From assembly GCA_021647785.1 (NCBI GenBank), contig JAKIUC010000006.1:42862-106861 (forward strand): a DNA stretch of 64,000 nt, in the 5' to 3' direction. A program made the position numbers and the translations under genes. The DNA comes from Melioribacteraceae bacterium. GTDB lineage: Bacteria > Bacteroidota > Ignavibacteria > Ignavibacteriales > Melioribacteraceae. The notes under the pieces are model-generated. The model saw only the letters and a program-made list of their open reading frames with translations. It was not told the origin of the DNA and ran no database searches. Positions 27,819 through 36,746 of the stretch are shown here, in pieces. Each line of letters begins with the position of its first letter. The stretch's first letter is position 1.

Positions 27819-28127
27819 GTTTAGTGCTTTGGAATATTTTTAGTTTGCTTTATTTGAAGTAAACCAGATTGTATCATTCTTGTTTTATAATTTAGATTGA
27901 GAAGCATCAGTAAAGTATTTTCACTGTCATTTTATATTTTGCCTCATCTCCAATAGACATTGGTTGCTCTTACCTAATTCTTATTATTAAAGTAATTCCT
28001 CTATACTTGAAATGTTTAAAGCTAGTAATGTTATACTAAAAAATAGATTATTTTTTTTTCTTTAATGAGAACAAATTTATATTTTAATTGTATTAGCTTT
28101 ATTAAAAATTATTAAGAGGTTCTTAAA
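27819..28127. other. Intergenic region, nothing recognised
   Basis: There is no coding frame, repeat or clear hairpin. It should contain the terminator of the small lipoprotein gene and the promoter of the DUF4139 gene. An A/T-rich stretch with a T9 run near 28050 and AAGAGGT just before the next ATG are the only visible items. Confidence 0.5.
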
Positions 28128-29495
28128 ATGAAAACAAAACTATTATTATCCATTCTCTTTATACTTCCATTTTTATTTCTATCAGCTCAAGAGAGCAATC
28201 AGAAATCGGTAGCAGTTACAGTTTACAATAACAATCTCGGAGTTGTTAAAGATTTACGAACTATCGATATAGCCTCCGGAATATCAACAATTAAACTAAC
28301 CGATGTTGCACAATACATTGACCCCACAAGCGTCCATATTGGAATAGATGGTGAAGTACTAGAACAGAACTACCAATATGATTTAGTTAGCATCAATAAA
28401 ATTCTTAAAAAATATCTCGATAAAAACATAGAACTTATAAATGAAAAAGGTGAACTGTTAGAGGGAACGCTGCTTACTGCTAACAGTAACCAAATTGTTT
28501 TAAAGAAAAAAGATGGTGGTTTGTTAATGCTGCCCAATACCAACAAGTATCAAATTTCTGTTGAAGAACTTCCGGAAGGATTAATTACAAAACCAACTTT
28601 GGTATGGATGGTAAGTTCCCCTAAATCGGGCGAACAAGATGTGGAAGTTTCATACCAAACTTCCGGAATGAACTGGCATGCAGAGTATGTTGTTGTATTA
28701 AACGAAGATGATGACAAACTTGATTTAAATTCGTGGGTTAGTGTAGATAACAATTCGGGTACAACTTTTAAAAATGCGAAATTGAAACTTATTGCTGGAG
28801 ATGTAAATTTGGTTAAACCCCAATATAATCAGCGACTCTATAAAGGGGAAGTAATGATGGCGATGGATGCAGCACCCTCGCCGCAATTTGAAGAGAAATC
28901 TTTTTTTGAATATCACATTTATAATTTGCAGCGCTCCACAACTTTAAGAAATAATGAAACAAAACAAATTTCTCTTTTTGATGCAAAAGATGTTACCGCA
29001 AATAAAAAGTATTATTACAAAGGTGGAAATTATTACGGAAATAATTCCAGTGGTAAAGTCTCTGTAATTATTGAATTTGAAAATAATAAAGCAAATAATT
29101 TAGATGTTCCCATGCCAAAGGGGAAAGTTCGTGTTTACAAATCTGACGGTGATGCCCTTGAATTTATTGGCGAAGATATGATAGACCATACTTCAAAAAA
29201 AGAAAAAATAAAATTAAAAATAGGTGATGCATTTGATATAACTGTAAAAGATGTTCAAACAGAACATAATAAAATTTCTAAAAGGGCTTACGAACAAGTA
29301 TTTGAAATTACAATTAAAAACAAAAAAGATGAAAACATAGTAGTAGATGTTGAACGCTCCCTTGGTCTTAATTGGAAGATATTAAATTCATCATTAGATT
29401 TTGAAAAACTTAATGTCCAAAATATTTTGTTCAAGGTTCCAGTGAAAGCTGATGGGAAAACCGTACTAAAATATAGTGTGCGATATTCCAACTAA
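28128..29495 (+). CDS. DUF4139 domain secreted protein
   Basis: A signal peptide (ending FLSAQ) is followed by a DUF4140/DUF4139-type architecture: VTVYNNNLGVVKDLRTIDI at the start of the mature chain, a KOW-like small barrel (GELLEGTLLTANSNQIVLKK), then VSYQTSGMNWHAEYVVVLNEDD and LDLNSWVSVDNNSGTTFKNA, which are the DUF4139 signature, and a long beta C-terminus. Exported, soluble or surface, with no catalytic residues recognised. Family function is unknown. The protein has 455 residues and stands alone with its own leader region. Confidence 0.9.
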   Translation: MKTKLLLSILFILPFLFLSAQESNQKSVAVTVYNNNLGVVKDLRTIDIASGISTIKLTDVAQYIDPTSVHIGIDGEVLEQNYQYDLVSINKILKKYLDKNIELINEKGELLEGTLLTANSNQIVLKKKDGGLLMLPNTNKYQISVEELPEGLITKPTLVWMVSSPKSGEQDVEVSYQTSGMNWHAEYVVVLNEDDDKLDLNSWVSVDNNSGTTFKNAKLKLIAGDVNLVKPQYNQRLYKGEVMMAMDAAPSPQFEEKSFFEYHIYNLQRSTTLRNNETKQISLFDAKDVTANKKYYYKGGNYYGNNSSGKVSVIIEFENNKANNLDVPMPKGKVRVYKSDGDALEFIGEDMIDHTSKKEKIKLKIGDAFDITVKDVQTEHNKISKRAYEQVFEITIKNKKDENIVVDVERSLGLNWKILNSSLDFEKLNVQNILFKVPVKADGKTVLKYSVRYSN

Positions 29496-29654
29496 GGTAT
29501 GTTGTTTGGATGCTTGATTTTTTAAGCGGATGTTGATACAAGTGTTAAATTATTTTAAGCAAATTAACTACTCAGCAATTTAACCCTTTGACAATTTCAT
29601 TTTGTATATTAATGTTTCAGAGTTTACAATATTTATGAAATAAAAAATCAGCAA

Positions 29655-30764
29655 ATGGAAAACAATATTAAATATCTCCAATATCCCACAACAAGAGATG
29701 TGGTTTTTGTTTTTGGTGCAGGGGCTTCACATCCCGATGGTGTACCATTGCAGCGGCATATACTTCCAATGATTTTGAATGATGATGAGATAGCTGGTTC
29801 TGATATTGGAAAAATAGTTATCCAATTTATTAAAGATAATTTTGCTTTCGATTCTGCTACAAACGACTACCCGCACCTTGAATCTCTATTTCTCTTTTTA
29901 GACCACTTTATTCAGCAGAACGAAAGCCTTAGTAAAACATATACTAATTCTGTTCTTCACAAAATTAAAGAACACTTAATTATATTAATTCATTTTATTG
30001 TAAACAAAGAGACTTCCACAATAAATAGTACTTACCATAAATTTTGGGAAGCTGTAGAAAAATATAATTCTAATATTTCAATAATTACGCTAAACTATGA
30101 TACACTTTTGGAGCAAGCGTTTGAATTTATGTATGAGCGAGTTGGTTATATTGATTACTCCTTTCACCTTATGAACTATAACAAATCTGATGATTTAAAG
30201 CATTTTAATTTTTGGCTCAATCCACGCCAGCCAATTCAGACCCACTCGGAATCGAACCCAGTTCCATTTAAACTTATTAAGTTGCACGGAAGTTTAAATT
30301 GGAAATACTGCAACTGTTGCAACCAAACTTTACTTACTCCTTGGGATAGAGAAGTTGACTTGAACAAAGGGAAGTTTACTTGGTACTCTAAGAAGTCTGA
30401 AACAAGTTACGAATATGTTTGCCCCATTGATGGAACTGATTTTGAGACTTTAATTCTAACTCCTTCTTTTGCAAAAAATATAAATCAACAAGTTATTTCA
30501 CAGTTAATTAGTGAAGCAGGAAGAGAGATAAGAGCAGCAAAAAAAATTGTTTTCATTGGATATTCCTTCTCCAATGCTGATGTTCATGTACGTGCACTAT
30601 TTAAAAAGCATTTGCAGCCAGAAACTGAAGTTGTGGTACTTAATCCGAGACTTACAAAATCATTAGAGTTAAAATACCAGTCAATTGCCAAAAATCTCGA
30701 GTTCGTAAGTTCTTCTTTTGAAGACTTTGTGGATAACAATGAATTATTAGAATTGATTTTTTAA
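29655..30764 (+). CDS. SIR2-like family protein (candidate NAD-consuming effector)
   Basis: A stand-alone SIR2_2-type Rossmann domain fills the protein: nucleotide loop VFGAGASHPDGVPL (from F20), ITLNYDTLLEQAF with the expected catalytic N147, and KLHGSLNW with H211, followed by a small zinc ribbon (C219, C221/C222 ... C256) and IGYSFSNADVHVRALF. Proteins of this type include NADases in phage defence (ThsA, SIR2-APAZ, DSR), but there is no visible partner gene, and other stand-alone members have no known role. Cytoplasmic, 369 residues. It lies 12 bp from the 3' end of the opposite ClC gene. The family call is firm; a defence role is speculation. Confidence 0.85.
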   Translation: MENNIKYLQYPTTRDVVFVFGAGASHPDGVPLQRHILPMILNDDEIAGSDIGKIVIQFIKDNFAFDSATNDYPHLESLFLFLDHFIQQNESLSKTYTNSVLHKIKEHLIILIHFIVNKETSTINSTYHKFWEAVEKYNSNISIITLNYDTLLEQAFEFMYERVGYIDYSFHLMNYNKSDDLKHFNFWLNPRQPIQTHSESNPVPFKLIKLHGSLNWKYCNCCNQTLLTPWDREVDLNKGKFTWYSKKSETSYEYVCPIDGTDFETLILTPSFAKNINQQVISQLISEAGREIRAAKKIVFIGYSFSNADVHVRALFKKHLQPETEVVVLNPRLTKSLELKYQSIAKNLEFVSSSFEDFVDNNELLELIF

Positions 30765-30775
30765 TTAGTAATTAA

Positions 30776-32881
30776 TCAAAAAAACTTTTTCTGAAATTTT
30801 TCAATATTCTCATCAGAGCCAAAAAGCACCAGCAAATCATTACCCTTGAATTTATAATCAACACTCGGAATCATTACCTTTTCATCTGTTTCATCAGATA
30901 AAACTGATTGTTTATGTTTAATCATTAAAATTTCTAAACCATAGTTGTTTCTAAATTTCAAATCAATTACTGTCTTTCCAACAAAACTCCTTGGCACTCC
31001 CTTTTCAATTATAGAATATCCATCAGCAACTTTGGAAGTACTTGATTTATTTAAGGTTCTCAGTTCATTAGCAAAACTATCTTTCACGTTCATCTTCATC
31101 GCAGCTTTGTTGTAGCCCGATATTACATCTTGACGTCTAACCACTCCAACAATATTTCCTTCTTTCGATTTTACTGGAAACTGATGAATGCTGCTCTTAC
31201 CCAAAAGTTTAAAAACATACTCAAGATTATCATTTTCATGTACTATTGTAATTTCTGTTTTTGCAATATCTTTTGCAACCAACATTTTACTAAGTGTATC
31301 GTACTCAGTAATGATAGGCATAATTTCACTATCAGTTATTACACCATTTATTTCTCCACTCTCTGCAAGGGTATAAACAACATTGTGCGGATTTTCAACT
31401 AACTGACTAATGAGTGACGGTACTGGAAGACTTGCACTAACTGTAAATATATCTCGCTTCATTACATTCAATACTATAAGAGATTTTAGAACTGATGCAT
31501 CCCTTCCTGATGATACTTCAAAACCCTCCGCCTCAAGATGAATTGCGGTGATAGAACCCTTTAGCTTCCATTGTACAATCATTGTGCTAATAACTACTGA
31601 AAGCATTAAGGGAAGCATAAAAGCATAATTCTTTGTCATTTCAAATATAATTAAAATTGCTGAAATTGGGATTGAATTTACTCCGCCAAGTACTGCCCCC
31701 ATTCCTACCAAAACATAAGTTGTTGTATCAACATCAATACCAAAAAATGTTTGGAGTATAACTGCAAAAAGATATCCAAAAGCTGCACCGATAAAGAGTG
31801 AGGGAGCAAAGATACCCCCAAATCCGCCCGAGCTTAAAATTAGAGGTACAAGAATAAATTTCAAAACTAAAAGAATAATGGCTAACTGCCATGTTATTTT
31901 TTCGTTAAGCAATTTGTTAATTGTCTCATAACCAATTCCAAAAATTTCACTATAAAAATATCCGGTAACACCTACAAGAAGACCAACAACAGACATCAGC
32001 ACCCATTGCGGATATTTAGTTTTGAGATGCTTGTTAAATAACTCACTTATCACAGAGGAGTATCGGATAAAGGATAACGAAAGGATGCCGGCAAAAACTC
32101 CAAGTATTATGAAGAGATAAAAATCTTGATAAGCACCAATATCAGCATTTGTAAATTGGAATGTTGGATTATCCCCGAGAAATATACGTGATACAATACT
32201 AGCAGTAACGGAAGCCAGTATTAACGCTGAAAATGTTGCTGTGTGAAAATCGTTTAGCAAAACAACTTCGAGTGCAAAAAATATTCCGCCAAGTGGAGTG
32301 TTAAAAACGGCTGAGATTGCAGCACCAGCACCAGCAGCGGTAAACATTCTTTTTCGTTGGTCCGAGAGGTCGAACAACTGCCCCAATTTACTTGCAACCC
32401 CGCCACCAATTTGAGCGGCAGGACCTTCGGGACCAACTGTACCACCAGAGCCAATTGAAATTGCAGGGGCAATTGCATGAAATAGTGTTGTTCTAAATGG
32501 GATATAACCACCTCGAGTTGAGACAGCTTTTATCACATCAATTACACCCTTTCTTTTTGCAGTTTTGGGAAAGAAAAGAATCATCCAACTTTGGAGCAGC
32601 ATACCAATTATAGGAATAGCAATTACAACACCAAGCCCAATAAATAAGAATTTGCTAAGTACAAAATCAAAAAAGAAGTATTGAAAGAAGTGGATAAGTT
32701 TATGAAATAGTACAGCAGCCAGACCAACAGAGGCTCCGGTAATAATTGCAAGGATTGAAAAGACTGTATATTCTGGGAACTCGTTATTAGAGAAAAAATT
32801 CTGTGCTGAGTATCTTACACTACTTATTCCTCTCTTAATGAGTTTTCCAATATGCCATATTTTTAATTTATTATTAAACAC
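30776..32881 (-). CDS. ClC-type chloride channel/antiporter with CBS pair and RCK_C domain
   Basis: Residues about 40-440 form the ClC membrane part: GSGGTVGPEGPAAQIG (144-159) holds the filter Ser region and gating Glu E152, and GGFGGIFAPSLFIGAAFG is the second filter segment. Two CBS domains follow (about 470-600, KRDIFTVSA... and KSKEGNIVGVVRRQDVISGY), and residues about 615-701 look like a TrkA-C/RCK_C domain (IEKGVPRSFVGKTVIDL ... FKGNDLLVLFGSDENIEKF). The gating Glu is retained, consistent with Cl-/H+ exchange or gated flow. RCK_C and CBS domains sense nucleotides or ions in other transporters. It lies 11 bp from the amidohydrolase gene upstream. Confidence 0.92.
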   Translation of the reverse strand: MFNNKLKIWHIGKLIKRGISSVRYSAQNFFSNNEFPEYTVFSILAIITGASVGLAAVLFHKLIHFFQYFFFDFVLSKFLFIGLGVVIAIPIIGMLLQSWMILFFPKTAKRKGVIDVIKAVSTRGGYIPFRTTLFHAIAPAISIGSGGTVGPEGPAAQIGGGVASKLGQLFDLSDQRKRMFTAAGAGAAISAVFNTPLGGIFFALEVVLLNDFHTATFSALILASVTASIVSRIFLGDNPTFQFTNADIGAYQDFYLFIILGVFAGILSLSFIRYSSVISELFNKHLKTKYPQWVLMSVVGLLVGVTGYFYSEIFGIGYETINKLLNEKITWQLAIILLVLKFILVPLILSSGGFGGIFAPSLFIGAAFGYLFAVILQTFFGIDVDTTTYVLVGMGAVLGGVNSIPISAILIIFEMTKNYAFMLPLMLSVVISTMIVQWKLKGSITAIHLEAEGFEVSSGRDASVLKSLIVLNVMKRDIFTVSASLPVPSLISQLVENPHNVVYTLAESGEINGVITDSEIMPIITEYDTLSKMLVAKDIAKTEITIVHENDNLEYVFKLLGKSSIHQFPVKSKEGNIVGVVRRQDVISGYNKAAMKMNVKDSFANELRTLNKSSTSKVADGYSIIEKGVPRSFVGKTVIDLKFRNNYGLEILMIKHKQSVLSDETDEKVMIPSVDYKFKGNDLLVLFGSDENIEKFQKKFF

Positions 32882-32892
32882 TTACCATAAAA

Positions 32893-34605
32893 TTAGTTTC
32901 GTGAATATAAAATTTTTCCGCCAACAATTGTCATATCAACTTTAGTATCTAATATTTTACTGTCAGAAACATTTAAAATGTTATTGCTCAAAATAGTGAT
33001 GTCGGCTAATTTTCCAATTTCGAGTGAACCTAATTTATCATCTTGGAATGCTGCATAAGCTCCATTAATTGTGTAAGATTTTAGAGCTTCCATTCTTGTC
33101 ATTTTTTCTTCCGGGAAGAATGTGCTTCCGTTAGAAAGTTGACGCGTAACGGTTGCAAAGTAATTTTCAATTGTGTTAATGCTTTCAACTGGTGCGTCGG
33201 TTCCATTACAAATTGTTGCACCGCTATCAATAAGTTTTCTCCAAACATAAGCACCACGTTTTGCACGCTCGCGTCCTAAACGTTTTTTAACAAATATTGC
33301 ATCCGAAGTTGCATGAATGCCCTGCATTGCTGCAATTACATTTAACTCGGCGAAACGAGGAATGTCTTTCCTGGTAAGGTGTTGAGCGTGTTCAATTCTC
33401 CAGCGTAAATCTGTTTTATCAGGATTTCGCTTAAATATTTTTTCATAAATATTTAAGACTTCACGATTTCCTTTATCCCCAATTGCATGTGTACACATTT
33501 GGAATCCATTTTCAATAGCAATCTCTGCAGTTTTTCTTAAACTGCTAATAGAGTTTACATTTAATCCAGTATGATTTGGCAAATCAGAATAATCGCTAAA
33601 CATCCAAGCCCCTCTGGAACCAAGTGCTCCATCAATATATGTTTTTATTGATCTTACTGTTAAATGATTATTACCATAATTTATTATTCTATAATCGGCA
33701 ATTCTTTTTTCAATTTCACTATTCTTTCCATAAATCATAACATTAAGCCGTATCGGTATTTTTCCTGAATCAATTTGTTCTTTGAAAAAATCAATTTCAT
33801 CAAACGTAGAGCCAGCATCGTGAAAAGAAGTTATCCCATATTTTAAGCATTCTTTAATAGCAAGTTGAACTGCTTTTTCTCGATAATTGTTAATTTCTTT
33901 TTCAGTTCTGCTCTCTAAATATTTTTGATATTTGTTAGAGATGAGTAACATTGCTTCTTCTTCAAAAACTCCAATAGCATTTTTCAAAGAATCTCGGATA
34001 ATTCTTCCGCCTCTTGGATTTTCAGTAGAGGTATCAATTTCTGCAAGTTTCATTCCATATTTATTAGTAAATAGAGCATGCCCGCTTGCATGATTTAATA
34101 TAACCGGATTATATGGAGTAGCTGAACTTAAGATTGTATGAATTGGATAACCCTCAATATTTTCTTCAGGTACAGGATCCCATTTTTCTTGATGCCAGCC
34201 TCTGCCAACAATCCAATCGCCAGGCTGTGCATTTTCGGCGGCTTCGGCAACAAGAGCAATAACTGCATCCCAATTTGTAGCTTTGCTTAAATCAAGAGTC
34301 ATTTTCGATTCACCAAGCGATAAAAAATGTGCATGGCTTTCAAAAAAACCGGGCATTACAAATCTTCCTTTTAAATCAATTACTTTTGTATTCTCACCAA
34401 CTAATTCTTTTATTGTTTTTGTAGTTCCAATATTTTGAATTGTATCAGCTCTAATTGCTATAGCTTCAACTTTTGGAATACTCTCATCCATTGTAATAAT
34501 GTTTCCATTTATTAAAACTAAATTGGGAGAATTGTTACTGATTGGTTCGCATGCAATTAAAAATAAAAGGGCAATTCCAAATAATGGAAGGAGGTGTTTA
34601 CTCAT
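32893..34605 (-). CDS. YtcJ-like metal-dependent amidohydrolase, lipoprotein
   Basis: A lipoprotein leader (MSKHLLPLFGIALLFLIAC) anchors the enzyme. The amidohydrolase_3 fold is shown by NGNIITMDESIPKVEAIAI, the metal site HxH in GFFESHAHFLSLGES, GRGWHQEKWDP, THAIGDKGNREVL, RIEHAQHL and NGTDAPVESINT, ending in the composite beta domain (GSLEIGKLADITIL). Homologues hydrolyse exocyclic amide bonds; the substrate is unknown. The start was moved to the ATG with GGAAA upstream, four codons inside a TTG-initiated longer frame. It is probably co-transcribed with the ClC gene that follows. Confidence 0.92.
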   Translation of the reverse strand: MSKHLLPLFGIALLFLIACEPISNNSPNLVLINGNIITMDESIPKVEAIAIRADTIQNIGTTKTIKELVGENTKVIDLKGRFVMPGFFESHAHFLSLGESKMTLDLSKATNWDAVIALVAEAAENAQPGDWIVGRGWHQEKWDPVPEENIEGYPIHTILSSATPYNPVILNHASGHALFTNKYGMKLAEIDTSTENPRGGRIIRDSLKNAIGVFEEEAMLLISNKYQKYLESRTEKEINNYREKAVQLAIKECLKYGITSFHDAGSTFDEIDFFKEQIDSGKIPIRLNVMIYGKNSEIEKRIADYRIINYGNNHLTVRSIKTYIDGALGSRGAWMFSDYSDLPNHTGLNVNSISSLRKTAEIAIENGFQMCTHAIGDKGNREVLNIYEKIFKRNPDKTDLRWRIEHAQHLTRKDIPRFAELNVIAAMQGIHATSDAIFVKKRLGRERAKRGAYVWRKLIDSGATICNGTDAPVESINTIENYFATVTRQLSNGSTFFPEEKMTRMEALKSYTINGAYAAFQDDKLGSLEIGKLADITILSNNILNVSDSKILDTKVDMTIVGGKILYSRN

Positions 34606-34670
34606 GATAGTTTCCAAATACTTATTTATTTGAGTTGTAAAGTTACTTACTTATCTAAATAAAAAAACTA

Positions 34671-35561
34671 TCAAAAAACAAAACTTGCACCAATGTTGAA
34701 GGTCTCAAATGTTAGAGGAGCCTCGTTGCCACTTGGGTTAAATGGCCAGTTCATGTTTTCTTGACGAAGCAAATAATATCCGTAAAGATATCCTGCTTTT
34801 AAAGCAAAATTAAATATTGGTCCAAGAATTGGAGAGCTATCAACAATTTCATCAGTAAAATGACTTAAAATATTGTAGCCAGCTTGAGAAACAATAAAAC
34901 TTCCTGACCAATACCAGAAAAGGTGTCGCCTGTAAACCACAGATGTTTCGTAATACGGATTTATTTGAAATGTTGAAGCAATTTCAATTTTCATTCCATA
35001 AGTAGCTCTATCTCCAAACCGGAATGTGCCGAGATAATCATCTAAAATTAGTGCGTCGTTGTCAACAATTCTATCTGACTTTGATTGTTGAAATAATCTA
35101 GTATTACTATAACTACTCAATTGTGTCCAAACAAAATCTTGCGAAATATAAGGGGTAACTGAAATAAATGAACCACCATAACCAATTCCATCTCTAGAAC
35201 CAAATCCAAAACGATAGGTATCTGTTAAAATTTTATTATCTGTTGAAGAAAGGTTTTGGGCGTTAGAAGATAGGTAAGAAGCGAAGATATATCTTTCACT
35301 TAAGTCAACCAAAATTCCTTTAAAATTTTTCTGTTCACTTTTACCTAATTTAATATCCCAACTTCCAACATCAGCAAATTCACCCGAAATATTTTTATTG
35401 CTTGGTGAGCCAATGCCATAATCAATTTCTATCATTGGGCGCGATTTATAAATAAAGTCTAAAACATTTTCATCTAAATAATCAGTGTAAATGTTTTCAT
35501 CATCTTGTGCTACGACAAAACTTGTAATTAAAAATAAAAAATAAAATAGTATTGGTTTCAT
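34671..35561 (-). CDS. Hypothetical outer-membrane protein
   Basis: A signal peptide (MKPILFYFLFLITSFVVAQ) is followed by about 275 residues of alternating hydrophobic/polar strands with many Tyr, Phe and Gly (WYWSGSFIVSQAGYNIL; APLTFETFNIGASFVF), ending in Phe as transported barrels do. I do not recognise a named family. It lies 26 bp downstream of the response-regulator gene on the same strand. Possible role: porin-like or assembly-related barrel, which is inference from composition only. Confidence 0.65.
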   Translation of the reverse strand: MKPILFYFLFLITSFVVAQDDENIYTDYLDENVLDFIYKSRPMIEIDYGIGSPSNKNISGEFADVGSWDIKLGKSEQKNFKGILVDLSERYIFASYLSSNAQNLSSTDNKILTDTYRFGFGSRDGIGYGGSFISVTPYISQDFVWTQLSSYSNTRLFQQSKSDRIVDNDALILDDYLGTFRFGDRATYGMKIEIASTFQINPYYETSVVYRRHLFWYWSGSFIVSQAGYNILSHFTDEIVDSSPILGPIFNFALKAGYLYGYYLLRQENMNWPFNPSGNEAPLTFETFNIGASFVF

Positions 35562-35587
35562 ACGGTCCTCTGTGTAATAATTATTCT

Positions 35588-35983
35588 TTAATTAATATTA
35601 TGCTCCTCTAATGCAGTTAGTAGAGTTTCTAAAAGTAATTCGTTTTTAACAGGTTTGGTTAAAAAGTAATTAACACCCGCTTTGTATGCCTCTGCTCTAT
35701 CACGTTGATAAGCATGGGCAGTTAAAGCAATAACAGGAATATTTTTATACTTATCTATTTTTTTAATTTCTTGGGTTAGCTGAAGACCATCCTTTTCACC
35801 TCTCAATGAAACATCCATTAAAATTAAATCGAACTCATAATTCTCGAGTTTTTCATAAAAGGTTTCAGCTGAGTTACTCATCTGAAGCTCAAATCTTCTT
35901 TTCAAAAAAAGATTGAGAAATTTTTGGCTATCTTCATCATCTTCCACAACCAATAGTTTTCTTTTTTGAATTTCTGAAGTCAT
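35588..35983 (-). CDS. Single-domain response regulator (receiver only)
   Basis: A CheY-like receiver of 131 residues with no output domain: acidic pocket E14 D15 D16, phospho-acceptor D57 in LILMDVSLRGEKDG, the Thr switch in VIALTAHAYQ and the Lys in FLTKPV. ALTAHAYQRDRAEAYKAGVNYFLTKPV is typical of receivers that serve hybrid histidine kinases. No kinase gene is nearby, so it must take part in a phosphorelay encoded elsewhere. It precedes the outer-membrane protein gene by 26 bp. Confidence 0.93.
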   Translation of the reverse strand: MTSEIQKRKLLVVEDDEDSQKFLNLFLKRRFELQMSNSAETFYEKLENYEFDLILMDVSLRGEKDGLQLTQEIKKIDKYKNIPVIALTAHAYQRDRAEAYKAGVNYFLTKPVKNELLLETLLTALEEHNIN

Positions 35984-36068
35984 TTCAATTTCCTATAAAT
36001 TAGGTTATAATTAATATTTTTATTTTACTAAGATACTACAATCAAAATAAAATTAAAACTTACTAGTG

Positions 36069-36746
36069 CTAATAGACGGTTAAAATTTTATCAAGTTCCT
36101 TTCTCTTTATATTTGGAACTAATGTTTCTATTTCCGGATATCCTACCACAACTAAGAGAAAGGGAGTCTCATTTTTAGGTCTATTTAATATTTCTGATAA
36201 AAAACTCATCGGACTTGGGGTGTGAGTTAATGTTGCAATACCAATATTGTGTAAAGCAGTAAGAAGTATTCCTGAAGCTATCCCAACAGATTCTTTTGTA
36301 TAATAGTTCTTCTCCTTTTCCCCTTTTCTATTAGTTTTATATTTCTCTTCAAATACAACAATTAAATAAGGAGCAATTTCAAGAAACGGTTTATTCTTAT
36401 TGGTGCCAAGTTGCTCAAGGTCGTTAAGCCAACTTTTGGGTGCTTTGTTTGAATAAAACTTCTTCTCTTCTTTTTCTGCTGCAATTCTAATTTGCTTTTT
36501 TACCTTTGGGTCCTTAATAAGAACAAAATGCCATGGTTGCTTATTAGCTCCGCTTGGAGCAGTGCTTGCAGTTTTAATTGCATTCTTTATTGCTTCAATT
36601 TTAATTGATTCCGAAGAGAAAGTTCTTACACTTCTCCGACTATTCATTTTATCAAAAAACATATCCGAAATCTTCACCAATTGATTATCGGAATACTTTG
36701 GGTAATTGTTTAATGGAATATATTTTTCTTTTTTATTACTCAACAT
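36069..36746 (-). CDS. Nitroreductase-family FMN protein
   Basis: Nitroreductase fold with the FMN-contact signature MNSRRSVRTFSSESIKIEAI near residue 34, TASTAPSGANKQPWHFVLI, and GIASGILLTALHNIGIATLTHTPSPMSFLSEILNRP in the C-terminal half. The length of 225 residues is usual. The SGANKQPWHF form groups it with IYD/BluB-like oxidoreductases rather than classic NfsB, but the substrate is open. Its start overlaps the 3' end of the APC-EIIA gene by 11 bp, so the two are probably one transcript. Confidence 0.9.
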   Translation of the reverse strand: MLSNKKEKYIPLNNYPKYSDNQLVKISDMFFDKMNSRRSVRTFSSESIKIEAIKNAIKTASTAPSGANKQPWHFVLIKDPKVKKQIRIAAEKEEKKFYSNKAPKSWLNDLEQLGTNKNKPFLEIAPYLIVVFEEKYKTNRKGEKEKNYYTKESVGIASGILLTALHNIGIATLTHTPSPMSFLSEILNRPKNETPFLLVVVGYPEIETLVPNIKRKELDKILTVY

